From NCBI RefSeq assembly GCF_029892065.1, contig NZ_CP120373.1:1618501-1682500 (forward strand): 64,000 nucleotides of DNA, read 5' to 3'. Within the stretch, counting starts at the first letter, position 1, and each line of letters starts with the position of its first letter. The notes beneath the pieces are model-generated. The model worked only from the letters and a program-made list of their open reading frames with translations, made no database searches and was not told the DNA's origin. The position numbers and the translations under genes are program-made. This document shows, piece by piece, positions 18,178-27,449 of the stretch. Source of the DNA: Sinorhizobium garamanticum (lineage in GTDB: Bacteria > Pseudomonadota > Alphaproteobacteria > Rhizobiales > Rhizobiaceae).

Positions 18178-21060
18178 ATGTCTCTCATTCATGAAATCGA
18201 CTATGGCACTCCTGCTTCGAAATCCGAAAAGCTGGTGACGCTAACGATCGACGGGCGCGAGATCACCGTGCCGGAGGGCACCTCGATCATGCGCGCGGCG
18301 ATGGAAGCCGGCATCGAGGTGCCGAAACTCTGTGCCTCCGACATGATGGACGCCTTCGGGTCCTGCCGCCTCTGTCTCGTCGGGATCGAGGGACGCGCCG
18401 GCATGCCGGCTTCCTGCACGACGCCGGTCGCGCCGGGCATCAGCGTTTCCACCCAGACCCAGCGGTTGAAGGACGTCCGCCGCGGCGTGATGGAGCTTTA
18501 TATCTCCGACCACCCGCTCGACTGCCTGACCTGCGCGGCCAACGGCGATTGCGAACTGCAGGACATGGCCGGCGCCGTGGGCCTGCGCGACGTGCGTTAC
18601 GGCTATGACGGGGCGAACCACGTCACGGCGCGCAACAATGGCGGCGAGATCAATCTGAAATGGGCGCCGAAGGACGAATCCAATCCCTATTTCGCCTTCG
18701 ATCCGGCGAAATGCATCGTCTGCTCGCGCTGTGTTCGCGCCTGCGAGGAGGTACAAGGCACCTTTGCGCTGACGATCGGCGGGCGCGGCTTCGATTCGCG
18801 CGTTGCCGCGGGCATGAACGAGGATTTCGTTTCCTCCGAATGCGTCTCCTGCGGCGCCTGCGTGCAGGCCTGCCCGACGGCGACGCTGACCGAAAAATCG
18901 GTGATCGAGATCGGCCAGCCGGAACATTCGGTGGTCACCACCTGCGCCTATTGCGGCGTCGGCTGCTCCTTCAAGGCGGAGATGCGCGGCGAGGAACTGG
19001 TGCGGATGGTGCCGTGGAAGGACGGCCAGGCTAACCGCGGCCATTCCTGCGTCAAGGGCCGCTTCGCCTACGGCTATTCGAGCCACAAGGACCGCATCCT
19101 CAATCCGATGATCCGCGAGAAGATCACCGATCCCTGGCGCGAGGTCACCTGGGAAGAGGCTTTTGCGCACGTCGCCTCCGAATTCCGCCGTATCCAGTAT
19201 CAGTACGGCCGAGATTCTGTCGGCGGCATCACCTCGTCGCGCTGCACCAACGAGGAGACCTATCTGGTGCAGAAGCTGGTGCGCGCCGGCTTCGGCAACA
19301 ACAATGTCGACACCTGCGCCCGCGTCTGCCACTCGCCCACCGGCTACGGCCTTAACCAGACCTTCGGCACCTCGGCAGGCACGCAGGATTTCGACAGCGT
19401 TGAGCAGACGGATGTCGCCGTCATCATCGGCGCCAACCCGACCGACGGACATCCAGTCTTCGCCTCGCGGCTGAAAAAGCGGCTGCGCGAAGGCGCCAAG
19501 CTGATCGTCATCGATCCACGCCGGATTGACCTCGTTCGCTCCGCCCATGTCGAGGCCTCCTACCATCTGCCGCTGAAGCCCGGCACCAATGTCGCCATCC
19601 TGACGTCGATGGCACACGTGATCGTCACCGAGGGCCTCGCCAACGAAGCTTTCATCCGCGAGCGCTGTGACTGGTCGGAATATGAGGACTGGGCCGCATT
19701 CGTCGCCGAGCCATATCACAGCCCGGAAGCGACCGAAGCCTATACCGGCGTTCCGGCCGAACTGGTGCGCGGCGCGGCGCGCCTGTACGCCACCGGCGGC
19801 AACGGCGCCATCTACTACGGCCTTGGCGTCACCGAGCACAGCCAGGGCTCGACCACCGTTATGGCGATCGCCAACCTCGCCATGGTGACCGGCAACATTG
19901 GCCGGCCCGGTGTCGGCGTCAATCCGCTGCGCGGCCAGAACAACGTGCAGGGCTCCTGCGACATGGGCTCATTCCCGCACGAACTGCCCGGCTACAGGCA
20001 CATCTCCGATGATGCGACGCGTGACGTCTTCCAGAAACTCTGGGGCGTGACAATCAACAACGAGCCGGGCTTGCGCATCCCGAACATGCTTGATGCCGCC
20101 GTCGACGGGACCTTCAAGGCGCTCTACATCCAGGGCGAGGATATCCTTCAGTCGGATCCGGACACCAAGCATGTCGCTGCCGGTCTTGCAGCAATGGAAT
20201 GTGTCGTCGTGCACGACCTGTTCCTCAACGAAACGGCCAACTACGCCCACGTCTTCCTGCCGGGCTCGACCTTCCTCGAAAAGGACGGCACCTTCACCAA
20301 TGCCGAGCGGCGGATCAACCGCGTTCGGCGTGTCATGCGGCCGAAGAGCGGCTATGCGGATTGGGAGGTGACGCAGAAGCTCGCCCAGGCCATCGGGCTT
20401 AACTGGAACTATCGCCATCCATCCGAGATCATGGATGAGATCGCGGCGACGACGCCGACCTTCGCCATGGTTTCCTACGACTATCTGGACAAGATGGGCT
20501 CGGTGCAGTGGCCCTGCAACGAAAAGGCGCCGCTTGGTTCACCGATCATGCATGTCGATGGCTTTGTGCGCGGCAAGGGCAAGTTCATCCGCACCGAATT
20601 CGTCGCAACCGACGAGAAGACCGGTCCGCGCTTCCCGCTGTTGCTCACCACCGGCCGCATCCTCAGCCAGTACAATGTCGGCGCACAGACGCGGCGCACG
20701 GAGAACGTGATCTGGCACGCCGAAGACCGGCTGGAGATCCATCCGCACGATGCCGAGCAGCGCGGCATTCGCGACGGCGATTGGGTCAGGCTGGCCAGCC
20801 GTTCGGGTGAGACGACACTGAGGTCGCTGATCACCGATCGCGTCGCACCGGGCGTGGTCTATACGACCTTCCATCACCCGACGACGCAGGCGAACGTCAT
20901 CACCACCGACTTCACCGACTGGGCAACCAACTGCCCGGAATACAAGGTGACTGCGGTGCAAGTCTCGCCTTCGAACGGCCCCTCCGACTGGCAGCGCGAC
21001 TATGACGAGCAGGCTCGCCAGTCGCGGCGGATCGCTGGCAAGCTGGAGGCGGCGGAGTAG
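18178..21060 (+). CDS. fdsA: NAD-dependent formate dehydrogenase alpha subunit FdsA
   Basis: Catalytic molybdopterin subunit of 960 residues oxidising formate to CO2. Domains in order: [2Fe-2S] ferredoxin (Cys52, 63, 66, 80), His-Cys3 [4Fe-4S] site (DHPLDCLTC...GDC, 112-125), two [4Fe-4S] ferredoxin motifs (Cys179-189 and 222-232), then the molybdopterin oxidoreductase part with its own [4Fe-4S] cluster (Cys256, 259, 263, 291). The molybdenum ligand is Cys384 in ARVCHSPT, so this is a cysteine, not selenocysteine, enzyme. Start at ATG 18178 with AGGAGG seven bases ahead; a TTG codon directly before it is less likely. Confidence 0.96.
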   Translation: MSLIHEIDYGTPASKSEKLVTLTIDGREITVPEGTSIMRAAMEAGIEVPKLCASDMMDAFGSCRLCLVGIEGRAGMPASCTTPVAPGISVSTQTQRLKDVRRGVMELYISDHPLDCLTCAANGDCELQDMAGAVGLRDVRYGYDGANHVTARNNGGEINLKWAPKDESNPYFAFDPAKCIVCSRCVRACEEVQGTFALTIGGRGFDSRVAAGMNEDFVSSECVSCGACVQACPTATLTEKSVIEIGQPEHSVVTTCAYCGVGCSFKAEMRGEELVRMVPWKDGQANRGHSCVKGRFAYGYSSHKDRILNPMIREKITDPWREVTWEEAFAHVASEFRRIQYQYGRDSVGGITSSRCTNEETYLVQKLVRAGFGNNNVDTCARVCHSPTGYGLNQTFGTSAGTQDFDSVEQTDVAVIIGANPTDGHPVFASRLKKRLREGAKLIVIDPRRIDLVRSAHVEASYHLPLKPGTNVAILTSMAHVIVTEGLANEAFIRERCDWSEYEDWAAFVAEPYHSPEATEAYTGVPAELVRGAARLYATGGNGAIYYGLGVTEHSQGSTTVMAIANLAMVTGNIGRPGVGVNPLRGQNNVQGSCDMGSFPHELPGYRHISDDATRDVFQKLWGVTINNEPGLRIPNMLDAAVDGTFKALYIQGEDILQSDPDTKHVAAGLAAMECVVVHDLFLNETANYAHVFLPGSTFLEKDGTFTNAERRINRVRRVMRPKSGYADWEVTQKLAQAIGLNWNYRHPSEIMDEIAATTPTFAMVSYDYLDKMGSVQWPCNEKAPLGSPIMHVDGFVRGKGKFIRTEFVATDEKTGPRFPLLLTTGRILSQYNVGAQTRRTENVIWHAEDRLEIHPHDAEQRGIRDGDWVRLASRSGETTLRSLITDRVAPGVVYTTFHHPTTQANVITTDFTDWATNCPEYKVTAVQVSPSNGPSDWQRDYDEQARQSRRIAGKLEAAE

Positions 21061-21081
21061 GGGAGTGCGGGAGCACGTCGC

Positions 21082-21909
21082 ATGAGCGGTATCAAGACAA
21101 GCGTGAAAGTGGCCGAATCCGCTCGCCGCGCCGGTACCCTCGTCGCCGGGTCACGGGTGGTGCCGGAGGAGACGCCGATCGCGTTGACCTATGGCGGCTC
21201 CACCCACGCGGTGATGATGGCGACGCCCGGCGATTTCGAGGATTTTGCCGTCGGCTTCAGCATGACCGAAGGCATCATCACCGAACCGGACCAGATCGAG
21301 GCTGTCGACGTCGTGGCCGAGGACAAGGGCATCGACCTGCAGATCACGCTTCGGGACGAAGAGAACGACATGCTGCGGCAGCGGCGCCGGCACATGGCCG
21401 GTCCGGTCGGTTGCGGTCTTTGCGGCATCGAATCGATCGAGCAGGCTGTTCGCCCTACTCCGGATGTCTCGAGAGCGGCGCTCCGGCTTTCGCAGGCCGA
21501 CGTCGTCAAGGCCGTAGCACTTCTCAACGGCCAGCAACCTCTGCATGTCGAGACGCGCGCGGTACATGGCGCGGCGTTCTACGTGCCGGGAAGGGGCCTG
21601 ATTGCCGTACGCGAGGATGTCGGACGCCACAATGCGCTCGACAAGCTTGTCGGTGCGGCGGCGCGTGCCGGCTTCAAGGGCGGTGAGGGTGCCGTCGTCG
21701 TCACCTCGCGCGTATCGGTCGAGATGGTTCAGAAGACTGCGATCATCGGGAGCCCGGTGATCATTGCGATTTCGGCGCCGACGGCGCTTGCCATTCGCAC
21801 GGCGGAAGAGGCGGGCATGACGCTCATCGCGCTCGTGCGCGGCGACGAATTCGAGATCTTCACCCATGCCGCGCGCATACATTCCGGAGCTGTTGCCGAT
21901 GTCGCCTGA
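21082..21909 (+). CDS. fdhD: Formate dehydrogenase sulfurtransferase FdhD
   Basis: Accessory protein of 275 residues that delivers sulfur to the molybdenum cofactor before insertion into formate dehydrogenase. The characteristic CGLCG motif is at Cys111-Cys114, followed by GRHNALDKLVG typical of the family. It starts 21 bases after fdsA and overlaps fdsD. Often called FdsC in fds operons. Confidence 0.94.
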   Translation: MSGIKTSVKVAESARRAGTLVAGSRVVPEETPIALTYGGSTHAVMMATPGDFEDFAVGFSMTEGIITEPDQIEAVDVVAEDKGIDLQITLRDEENDMLRQRRRHMAGPVGCGLCGIESIEQAVRPTPDVSRAALRLSQADVVKAVALLNGQQPLHVETRAVHGAAFYVPGRGLIAVREDVGRHNALDKLVGAAARAGFKGGEGAVVVTSRVSVEMVQKTAIIGSPVIIAISAPTALAIRTAEEAGMTLIALVRGDEFEIFTHAARIHSGAVADVA

Positions 21910-22129
21910 TACCAATGCCAAGCTCATCTACATGGCCAACCAGATCGCCACGTTCTTCAAGAGCCAACCGGCAGCGGAAGCGGCGGAGGGCGTTGCGACC
22001 CATATCAACAAATATTGGGAGCCGCGCATGCGCCGCAAGCTGTTCGAGCACATCGAGGCCGGCGGCGAGGGGCTGAACCCGCTGGTGCTCGAGGCGGCCG
22101 CGAAGATTCGCCGTCCGGAAGCGGCGTAG
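21899..22129 (+). CDS. fdsD: Formate dehydrogenase delta subunit FdsD
   Basis: Small protein of 76 residues closing the fds operon. Features include NQIATFFKSQP and a basic KYWEPRMRRKL segment, conserved in FdsD proteins, which are needed for activity of the FdsABG enzyme. Start placed at ATG 21899 with GGAG ahead; it overlaps fdhD by 11 bases. An alternative ATG at 21866 would add 11 residues encoded inside fdhD. Confidence 0.9.
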   Translation: MSPDTNAKLIYMANQIATFFKSQPAAEAAEGVATHINKYWEPRMRRKLFEHIEAGGEGLNPLVLEAAAKIRRPEAA

Positions 22130-22183
22130 CGGCCGCTAAGGACCCCGCGTGAAACCCAAACTTACCTGTCGTCGAACGAAAGA

Positions 22184-22209
22184 GGCCGCCTCACCGTGGT
22201 GAGACGGCC
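22184..22209. terminator. Hairpin between fdsD and cheW
   Basis: Stem GGCCG-CTCAC with loop CGTG and GTGAG-CGGCC, in the spacer between convergent genes. On the minus strand a short TCTTT follows, on the plus strand no T-run, so it may serve cheW more than fdsD. Confidence 0.5.
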
Positions 22210-22233
22210 GGCATCCAAGAATGATCAAAAATC

Positions 22234-22713
22234 TCAGGCGGCGAGTTCTTCCACGTCCCGTTCCTTGAACATGCGGGCAAGATTCAGGAAGCAGATCATG
22301 CCCGATTCATTGGCGATGATGCCTTCCGCGAAGCTCTTGTCGAAGGAAGCCGTCACCTCCGGCACCGGCTGAACCTGGCTGCCCTGAACGGTGAGAATGT
22401 CGGAGACGCGATCGACGACGAGGCCGATAACCATGTTGTGCACTTCGGCGACGACGATCGCGCTGCGTTCGTTGGCGACCGTCGATTTCATTCCGAGCTT
22501 GTGGGCAAGATCGATGATCGGGATCACCGTGCCGCGCAGGTTCATCACGCCGATCACTTCCGGCGGTGAGTGCGGAATGGGTGTCGACGGCGCCCAGCCG
22601 CGGATTTCACGGATCGTCGTGGTTTTGACGCAGAATTCCTGATCGTGAAGACGGAACGCTATGATTTCCAGCGTCTCGCCGTCAAATCCGGCCGTTCTCA
22701 ATGTTCCTGTCAT
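22234..22713 (-). CDS. cheW: CheW-type chemotaxis coupling protein (orphan)
   Basis: Single-domain CheW protein of 159 residues. The CheW fold motifs are visible: EIIAFRLHDQEFCVKTTTIREIRGW, GVMNLRGTVIPIIDL and VVDRVSDIL. It should link methyl-accepting chemotaxis receptors to a CheA kinase. No other chemotaxis genes are present here, so it is separate from the main che operon. Ribosome site GGAAGGA precedes the ATG. Confidence 0.9.
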   Translation of the reverse strand: MTGTLRTAGFDGETLEIIAFRLHDQEFCVKTTTIREIRGWAPSTPIPHSPPEVIGVMNLRGTVIPIIDLAHKLGMKSTVANERSAIVVAEVHNMVIGLVVDRVSDILTVQGSQVQPVPEVTASFDKSFAEGIIANESGMICFLNLARMFKERDVEELAA

Positions 22714-22953
22714 CGAAGGTCCTTCCAGCTTTCCGGTCGACGCCTCCTGCGGATGCTGCGGGCAAGCGCAGCTTCCAGCAAATCAGGAGGTGCCGTTAGA
22801 TCCGCCGAGGACATCCGGCGAGGCGCAAGCTGCATCATGCGCGGAGAAACCCGCTTTGCGCTTTGGGAGCTAGTCTAAGCCGGGATTCGTTAAGACTTGC
22901 TTTTGAGAAGGATGCGAGCCGCCCCGATGCCGGGACGGATCGGAAGGATGGTG

Positions 22954-24159
22954 TCACGCAGAGGCGAGCACGGCCGCGAAATGTTCGACCGCCCAATCGA
23001 CCTGGTCCTCTGTGATGACGAGCGGCGGGGCGATGCGGATCGTGTCGCCATGGGTGTCCTTGGCGAGAATGCCGCGCGCCTTCAGTGCCTCGCAATATTT
23101 GCGGGCGCCGCCCGCTTCCGGAACCAGCTCGACCGCGAGCATGAGACCGCGGCCGCGAACTTCCTTGATGATGTTGGAGCGGACATCCCGCAGGCCGTTC
23201 TGGAAGCGCTCGCCCATCCGGGCGGAATTTTCGATCATGCCCTCCTCGGTGAGTGCCTTCAGCGCCGCCCGGGCAATCGCGCAGGCAAGCGGATTGCCGC
23301 CGAAAGTCGAACCATGCTGGCCCGGTTTCAAAACGCCGAGCACCTCCGAATTCGAAAGCACGGCGGAGACCGGATAGAAGCCGCCGGACAACGCCTTGCC
23401 GATCAGTGTCACATCCGCCTCGATGCCCTCATGCTCTTCTGCAAGCAGCTTGCCGGTGCGGCCGAGACCGGTCTGGATTTCGTCGAGAATGAGCGTAATG
23501 CCATGCTTCGTGCAGAGGTCACGAACCCCGGCAAAATATCCAACTGGCGGCACGATCACGCCAGCTTCGCCCTGGATCGGCTCGACGAGGAACGCAACCG
23601 TATTTTCGCTGATCGCTTCGCGGAAGGCGTCGATGTCGCCGAAGGGAACGATCTTGAAACCCGGCGCGAAAGGCCCGAAGCCGATGCGGGCGTCCGGGTC
23701 GGTCGAAAAGCCGACGATGCCCATCGTACGGCCGTGGAAGTTGTTGGAGCAGACGATGATTTCGGCCTTGTCGTCGGCGACGCCCTTGACCTCGTATCCC
23801 CATTTGCGCACGGCCTTGATGGCGGTCTCGACCGCTTCGGCGCCGGAGTTCATCGGCAGCACCTTGTGCGAACCGGTGAGCGCCGCGATCTCCTCATAGA
23901 AATGCGCAAGCTGGTCGTTGCGGAAGGCGCGCGAGGTGAGCGTCAGCTTCTGCGCCTGTTCGATCATCGCCCTGAAGATCTTCGGATGACAATGGCCCTG
24001 GTTGACGGCGGAATAGGCCGAGAGGCAGTCGAGATAGCGATTGCCGTCGACGTCCCAGACATAGACGCCTTCGCCGCGCGAAAGCACGACGTCGAGTGGC
24101 TTGTAGTTATGGGCGCCCAGCCGGTATTCGGTTTCGATCAGGGCTTCAGTTGTTGTCAT
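22954..24159 (-). CDS. rocD: Ornithine aminotransferase
   Basis: Class-III PLP aminotransferase of 401 residues converting ornithine and 2-oxoglutarate to glutamate semialdehyde and glutamate. The PLP-lysine is in [32 protein letters not shown] holds the cofactor aspartate. The start at ATG 24159 has GGAGGATC ahead; an extension to 24231 lacks a site. It follows arginase by 74 bases on the same strand, forming an arginine-to-glutamate route. Confidence 0.93.
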   Translation of the reverse strand: MTTTEALIETEYRLGAHNYKPLDVVLSRGEGVYVWDVDGNRYLDCLSAYSAVNQGHCHPKIFRAMIEQAQKLTLTSRAFRNDQLAHFYEEIAALTGSHKVLPMNSGAEAVETAIKAVRKWGYEVKGVADDKAEIIVCSNNFHGRTMGIVGFSTDPDARIGFGPFAPGFKIVPFGDIDAFREAISENTVAFLVEPIQGEAGVIVPPVGYFAGVRDLCTKHGITLILDEIQTGLGRTGKLLAEEHEGIEADVTLIGKALSGGFYPVSAVLSNSEVLGVLKPGQHGSTFGGNPLACAIARAALKALTEEGMIENSARMGERFQNGLRDVRSNIIKEVRGRGLMLAVELVPEAGGARKYCEALKARGILAKDTHGDTIRIAPPLVITEDQVDWAVEHFAAVLASA

Positions 24160-24233
24160 CAATGATCCTCCGGTTGTGTCATGGCGCCGCGCTCGTGGGC
24201 ATGCGCGGGATCGCCGGGACGTCTTAGTCACGT

Positions 24234-25157
24234 TCAGGCGCTGCGGGTCGGCCGGTCGAGAATGCGGCGGCCGAAGAGACTTGCCGTCAGCTCGACCAGG
24301 ACGCGGGCGCTCTTGCCGCGGTCGTCGAGGAAGGGGTTGAGTTCGACGACGTCGAGCGATGAGACGAGATCGCTGTCGCAGAGCATCTCCATGATCAGAT
24401 GAGCTTCGCGGAATGTCGCACCGCCCGGCACCGTGGTGCCGACACCAGGTGCAATTTCCGGATCCATGAAATCGACGTCGAGGCTCACATGCAGGAGGCC
24501 GTTGGCGGCGCGGACCTCATCGAGGATCTGACGCATGATGTGGGCCATGCCAATCTCGTCGACGGCGCGCATGTCGTAGACATTGACGCCGTGCTCGGCG
24601 ATCTCCTCGCGCTCGCGCGCATCGACCGAGCGAATGCCGATCTGATAGACCCTCGTCGGGTCGACCAGCGGCCGATCGCTGGCGAGGATCGGGGCGAATT
24701 CCGCCTCGCCGCAGAAGAAGGCAACGGGCATGCCATGCATGTTGCCGGAGGGCGAAGTGACCGGCGAATTGAAGTCGGCATGCGCATCGAGCCAGAGGAC
24801 GAAAAGCGGCCGGCCGACCGCATCGGCGTGGCGCGCCATGCCGGAGACGCTGCCCATGGAAAGCGCATGGTCGCCACCGAGGATGATCGGGAAATGTCCC
24901 TTGCGGGCGACGTCGTGTACGGCATCGTTCAGCGCCCGGGCAAAGGCTGCGACCATCTGCAGATTGTTGGCGCGCGGATGATTGGCGAGGTCGCGTGCCG
25001 GCAGCGGCCGGACATCGCCTTCGTCGTGAACCGTATGGCCGAGTTCGGCCAGAACCGTGTCGATGCCGGCGATCCTCAGCGCCGTCGGGCCCATGGCCGC
25101 GCCGCGCCGTCCGGAGCCTTCTTCGATGGGTGCGCCGATCAAGGTGATGGTCTTCAT
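24234..25157 (-). CDS. rocF: Arginase
   Basis: Manganese enzyme of 307 residues hydrolysing arginine to ornithine and urea. The metal ligand motifs are intact: [17 protein letters not shown] and [20 protein letters not shown] 25157 follows a GGAAGGAAAAGG purine stretch; the longer frame to 25226 runs into the shared promoter. Divergent from an Lrp-type regulator. Agmatinase is excluded by length and the arginase-type loop residues, though without alignment this is a judgement. Confidence 0.92.
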   Translation of the reverse strand: MKTITLIGAPIEEGSGRRGAAMGPTALRIAGIDTVLAELGHTVHDEGDVRPLPARDLANHPRANNLQMVAAFARALNDAVHDVARKGHFPIILGGDHALSMGSVSGMARHADAVGRPLFVLWLDAHADFNSPVTSPSGNMHGMPVAFFCGEAEFAPILASDRPLVDPTRVYQIGIRSVDAREREEIAEHGVNVYDMRAVDEIGMAHIMRQILDEVRAANGLLHVSLDVDFMDPEIAPGVGTTVPGGATFREAHLIMEMLCDSDLVSSLDVVELNPFLDDRGKSARVLVELTASLFGRRILDRPTRSA

Positions 25158-25274
25158 TTCCGCCTTTTCCTTCCTCTGATTCCCCGCAAGAATGGCGCGG
25201 ATTATCGTCAAAAGGCGTGACAGCAAAAAGATGGAAAACTGTCGATTGGAAGGCTATCATCGCCATATTGATAA

Positions 25275-25286
25275 GGCAAATTTGCC
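25275..25286. promoter_or_regulatory. Palindrome in the arginase/Lrp divergent promoter
   Basis: Perfect 12-bp palindrome GGCAAATTTGCC, 11 bases ahead of the lrp-like start codon. Suitable as the core of an Lrp/AsnC-type operator controlling both directions. Confidence 0.5.
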
Positions 25287-25297
25287 AAATTGAGAAC

Positions 25298-25732
25298 ATG
25301 GACGATCTCGACCAAACCCTCATCAGCGCGCTCAGACAGAATGCGCGCATACCGGTCTCGACGCTTTCGGCAATGACGGGCGTGTCGCGCGCGACTGTCG
25401 CCGCACGCATCGATCGGCTGGTGGCGAACGGAACAATTGCTGCCTTCACGATCCGGACCGGCTCGGAAATTCCGACGTCCGGTGTGCGCGCCGTCGTCAT
25501 GATCGAAGTTCACGGCAAGATGGCCGACCGCGTCGCGGATCAGTTGCGCGGCTTGCCGCAGGTCAGGGCGCTGCACAGCACCAACGGGCGGTGGGATTTC
25601 ATCGCCGAGCTTGAGGATCGCGACCTCGTCAGCTTCGATGAAACGCTGAGGCGTATTCGGCTCATCGATGGAATCACTGTGACAGAGACCAATATCCTTC
25701 TGAAGACCAGCAAGATGAGCGGTGCGTTCTGA
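25298..25732 (+). CDS. Lrp/AsnC-family regulator of arginine catabolism
   Basis: Regulator of 144 residues: N-terminal helix-turn-helix (VSTLSAMTGVSRATVAARI) and a C-terminal RAM-type ligand domain. The start is set at ATG 25298 (MDDLDQ), where Lrp proteins normally begin; the frame reported from 25217 would read through the divergent promoter. It is divergent from the arginase-ornithine aminotransferase pair, so induction by arginine or ornithine is likely. Confidence 0.88.
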   Translation: MDDLDQTLISALRQNARIPVSTLSAMTGVSRATVAARIDRLVANGTIAAFTIRTGSEIPTSGVRAVVMIEVHGKMADRVADQLRGLPQVRALHSTNGRWDFIAELEDRDLVSFDETLRRIRLIDGITVTETNILLKTSKMSGAF

Positions 25733-25925
25733 CGCTAGTGCAGCTGTCGGCGCCGTCCGTCTTTAGCGGCCGCAAGCGATTTTTGTTCTTGATTTGTTCT
25801 AATTCCCTTGTAAGATGTTCCACCTCAGCAAAACGAGAAGCATGAGGAAAGTGCGTGGCGTCCGCCCGCATCCCGTTCTATTTCATTGAAAATGATCACG
25901 TTCATCGCGATCCAGGGAGGTTGTC

Positions 25926-26402
25926 ATGGCCACGTACAATGGCGGCCCGGCACGGCAGATTTGCATAAAGCTGTTCGTCAGGCATGGGGACGAGGAGCGA
26001 GCGATCGCCTTCTATAGTGACGTCTTCGGCGCCGAGCTCCTGCAGCGCCATGAGTGGAGCGGCATCCTAACGAGCGCCGACCTTTGCCTCGGCGATTCCG
26101 TCTTCCGCATTGCCGGCGCCAATCCGCGCCGGGATGCCGAGCCGCGGCTTGGCGGACCGCGGTCGCCACATGCGCTCGGCACGACGGCGGCGATCCTAGA
26201 ACTGCATGTCGATGACGTGGATCGGGTGCTCGGACGAGCGATCGGTTCTGGCGCGAGCCTGCGCAATGCCGCCGAAACGCTGCCGACGGGAGATAGGGTC
26301 GGCGCCTTCATCGACCCGTTCGGACACATCTGGGCGTTGTTCACCGCCATTGACGAAAGCGAGGTGCTGGACGCGTTCGGGGTAGATCGAAACGCCGCTT
26401 GA
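25926..26402 (+). CDS. VOC-superfamily (glyoxalase-like, PhnB type) protein
   Basis: Protein of 158 residues with the paired beta-alpha-beta-beta-beta layout of the vicinal oxygen chelate fold: CIKLFVRHGDEERAIAFYSDVFGAELL in the first half and FIDPFGHIWALF at the end. A GGGAGG site precedes the ATG. No neighbour suggests a substrate. Confidence 0.75.
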   Translation: MATYNGGPARQICIKLFVRHGDEERAIAFYSDVFGAELLQRHEWSGILTSADLCLGDSVFRIAGANPRRDAEPRLGGPRSPHALGTTAAILELHVDDVDRVLGRAIGSGASLRNAAETLPTGDRVGAFIDPFGHIWALFTAIDESEVLDAFGVDRNAA

Positions 26403-26504
26403 TGTGAGGTTTACTGCTCACCACCTTCCCAATCCCTTTCCCCTTGTCAGGAGTGGGGAGGGGCCGGGTGAGCAGCCGGAAGCCGTCGGCTTTCGTCGTT
26501 CACT

Positions 26505-27284
26505 CTAGAAAAACTCGTCCAAAAGGCAGTAAAAGGAAAGCTTCTCCGGATCGGGATTTGGCAGGCCGTATAGGCCGAGAAACGGCTGAACCCATTCTTT
26601 TCCCAGATTGTAGCTGATGCTTCGACAGGCCAGAGCGATGTCTTGGTGAAGATCCGCGACGCCAAGGCGACCGCAATCGATGAAGCCGGCGAATCGGCCC
26701 CCTTGCGCGACAATGTTGGGCAAGCAGGCATCGCCATGTGTCACCACCAACTGCTCATCTTTCGGGTTTCGTAGTTGAAGCTCGCCGAAGAGCTCTCGCG
26801 CCGTCCTTCCCTGCCGTTCGTCGTCGAAATCGTTTTCATCGACAAGGCCGGCGTCCATGCGCGCCTCTGCGGCGGCGATGCGGCTCCTTAGCCGGTGATC
26901 AAAGGGACATTTGGCCGGGTCGAGGCGGTGCAGGCTGCGCAGCGCATCGGCAAGAATGACGATGCGTTCGGCCGGCGACAGGCGAGAGGAGGCAAGATCG
27001 ATCCCCTCGATTGCTTCCACCAACAGCCAGCGTTGCCCTGCATGCTGCGCTTGGCCGAGAACTCGCGGACAGGGCAGGCCCTGTGCTGCGAGCCATTCAA
27101 GTCGCGCCGCCTCGTTTTCCAATTCGGCAAAAGGTCCTGACTTTTCATGTTTGACGACGAGTGGGGGCTGGCCATCGGCCCTGAGCAGGAGCACCGTGGA
27201 CGCGGATTGACCAAGCGTGTCTTTTTCAGAGGTATAGCCCGAAAGCCGGTCGCGGAACGCCGGCGGCAGATCGATCTCTTGCAT
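26505..27284 (-). CDS. Aminoglycoside 3'-phosphotransferase-like kinase
   Basis: APH-family protein of 259 residues (APH(3') enzymes are about 264-271). The Brenner motif HGDACLPNI and the metal-binding IDCGRLG are intact, as is the nucleotide lysine region LVVKHE. The C-terminus ends with LDEFF, as in APH(3')-II types. ATG 27284 was preferred because the family begins here; the open frame to 27437 has a low-quality N-terminus. No mobile element adjoins it, so it looks resident in the chromosome. Whether it gives kanamycin or neomycin resistance cannot be told from sequence. Confidence 0.82.
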   Translation of the reverse strand: MQEIDLPPAFRDRLSGYTSEKDTLGQSASTVLLLRADGQPPLVVKHEKSGPFAELENEAARLEWLAAQGLPCPRVLGQAQHAGQRWLLVEAIEGIDLASSRLSPAERIVILADALRSLHRLDPAKCPFDHRLRSRIAAAEARMDAGLVDENDFDDERQGRTARELFGELQLRNPKDEQLVVTHGDACLPNIVAQGGRFAGFIDCGRLGVADLHQDIALACRSISYNLGKEWVQPFLGLYGLPNPDPEKLSFYCLLDEFF

Positions 27285-27449
27285 TTGTATGGGCGGCTCG
27301 ACAGGTTGATTTTGCAGTGAATTGTGTGGGCGCTGCAGTAGCCTCGCGGCCACAAGCGAGGCCAAGGGCCCGCCGCAGCCGCTCAGTCCCGGTCCCCGCT
27401 CACGGCAGAGACAGCCGCGGAGGGGAAACCGAAACAATCTTTGCTTCGC

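Noticed and set aside
18241..19839. Minus-strand frame of 532 codons opposite fdsA
   Set aside because: fdsA has every cofactor motif in place; the antisense frame has none.
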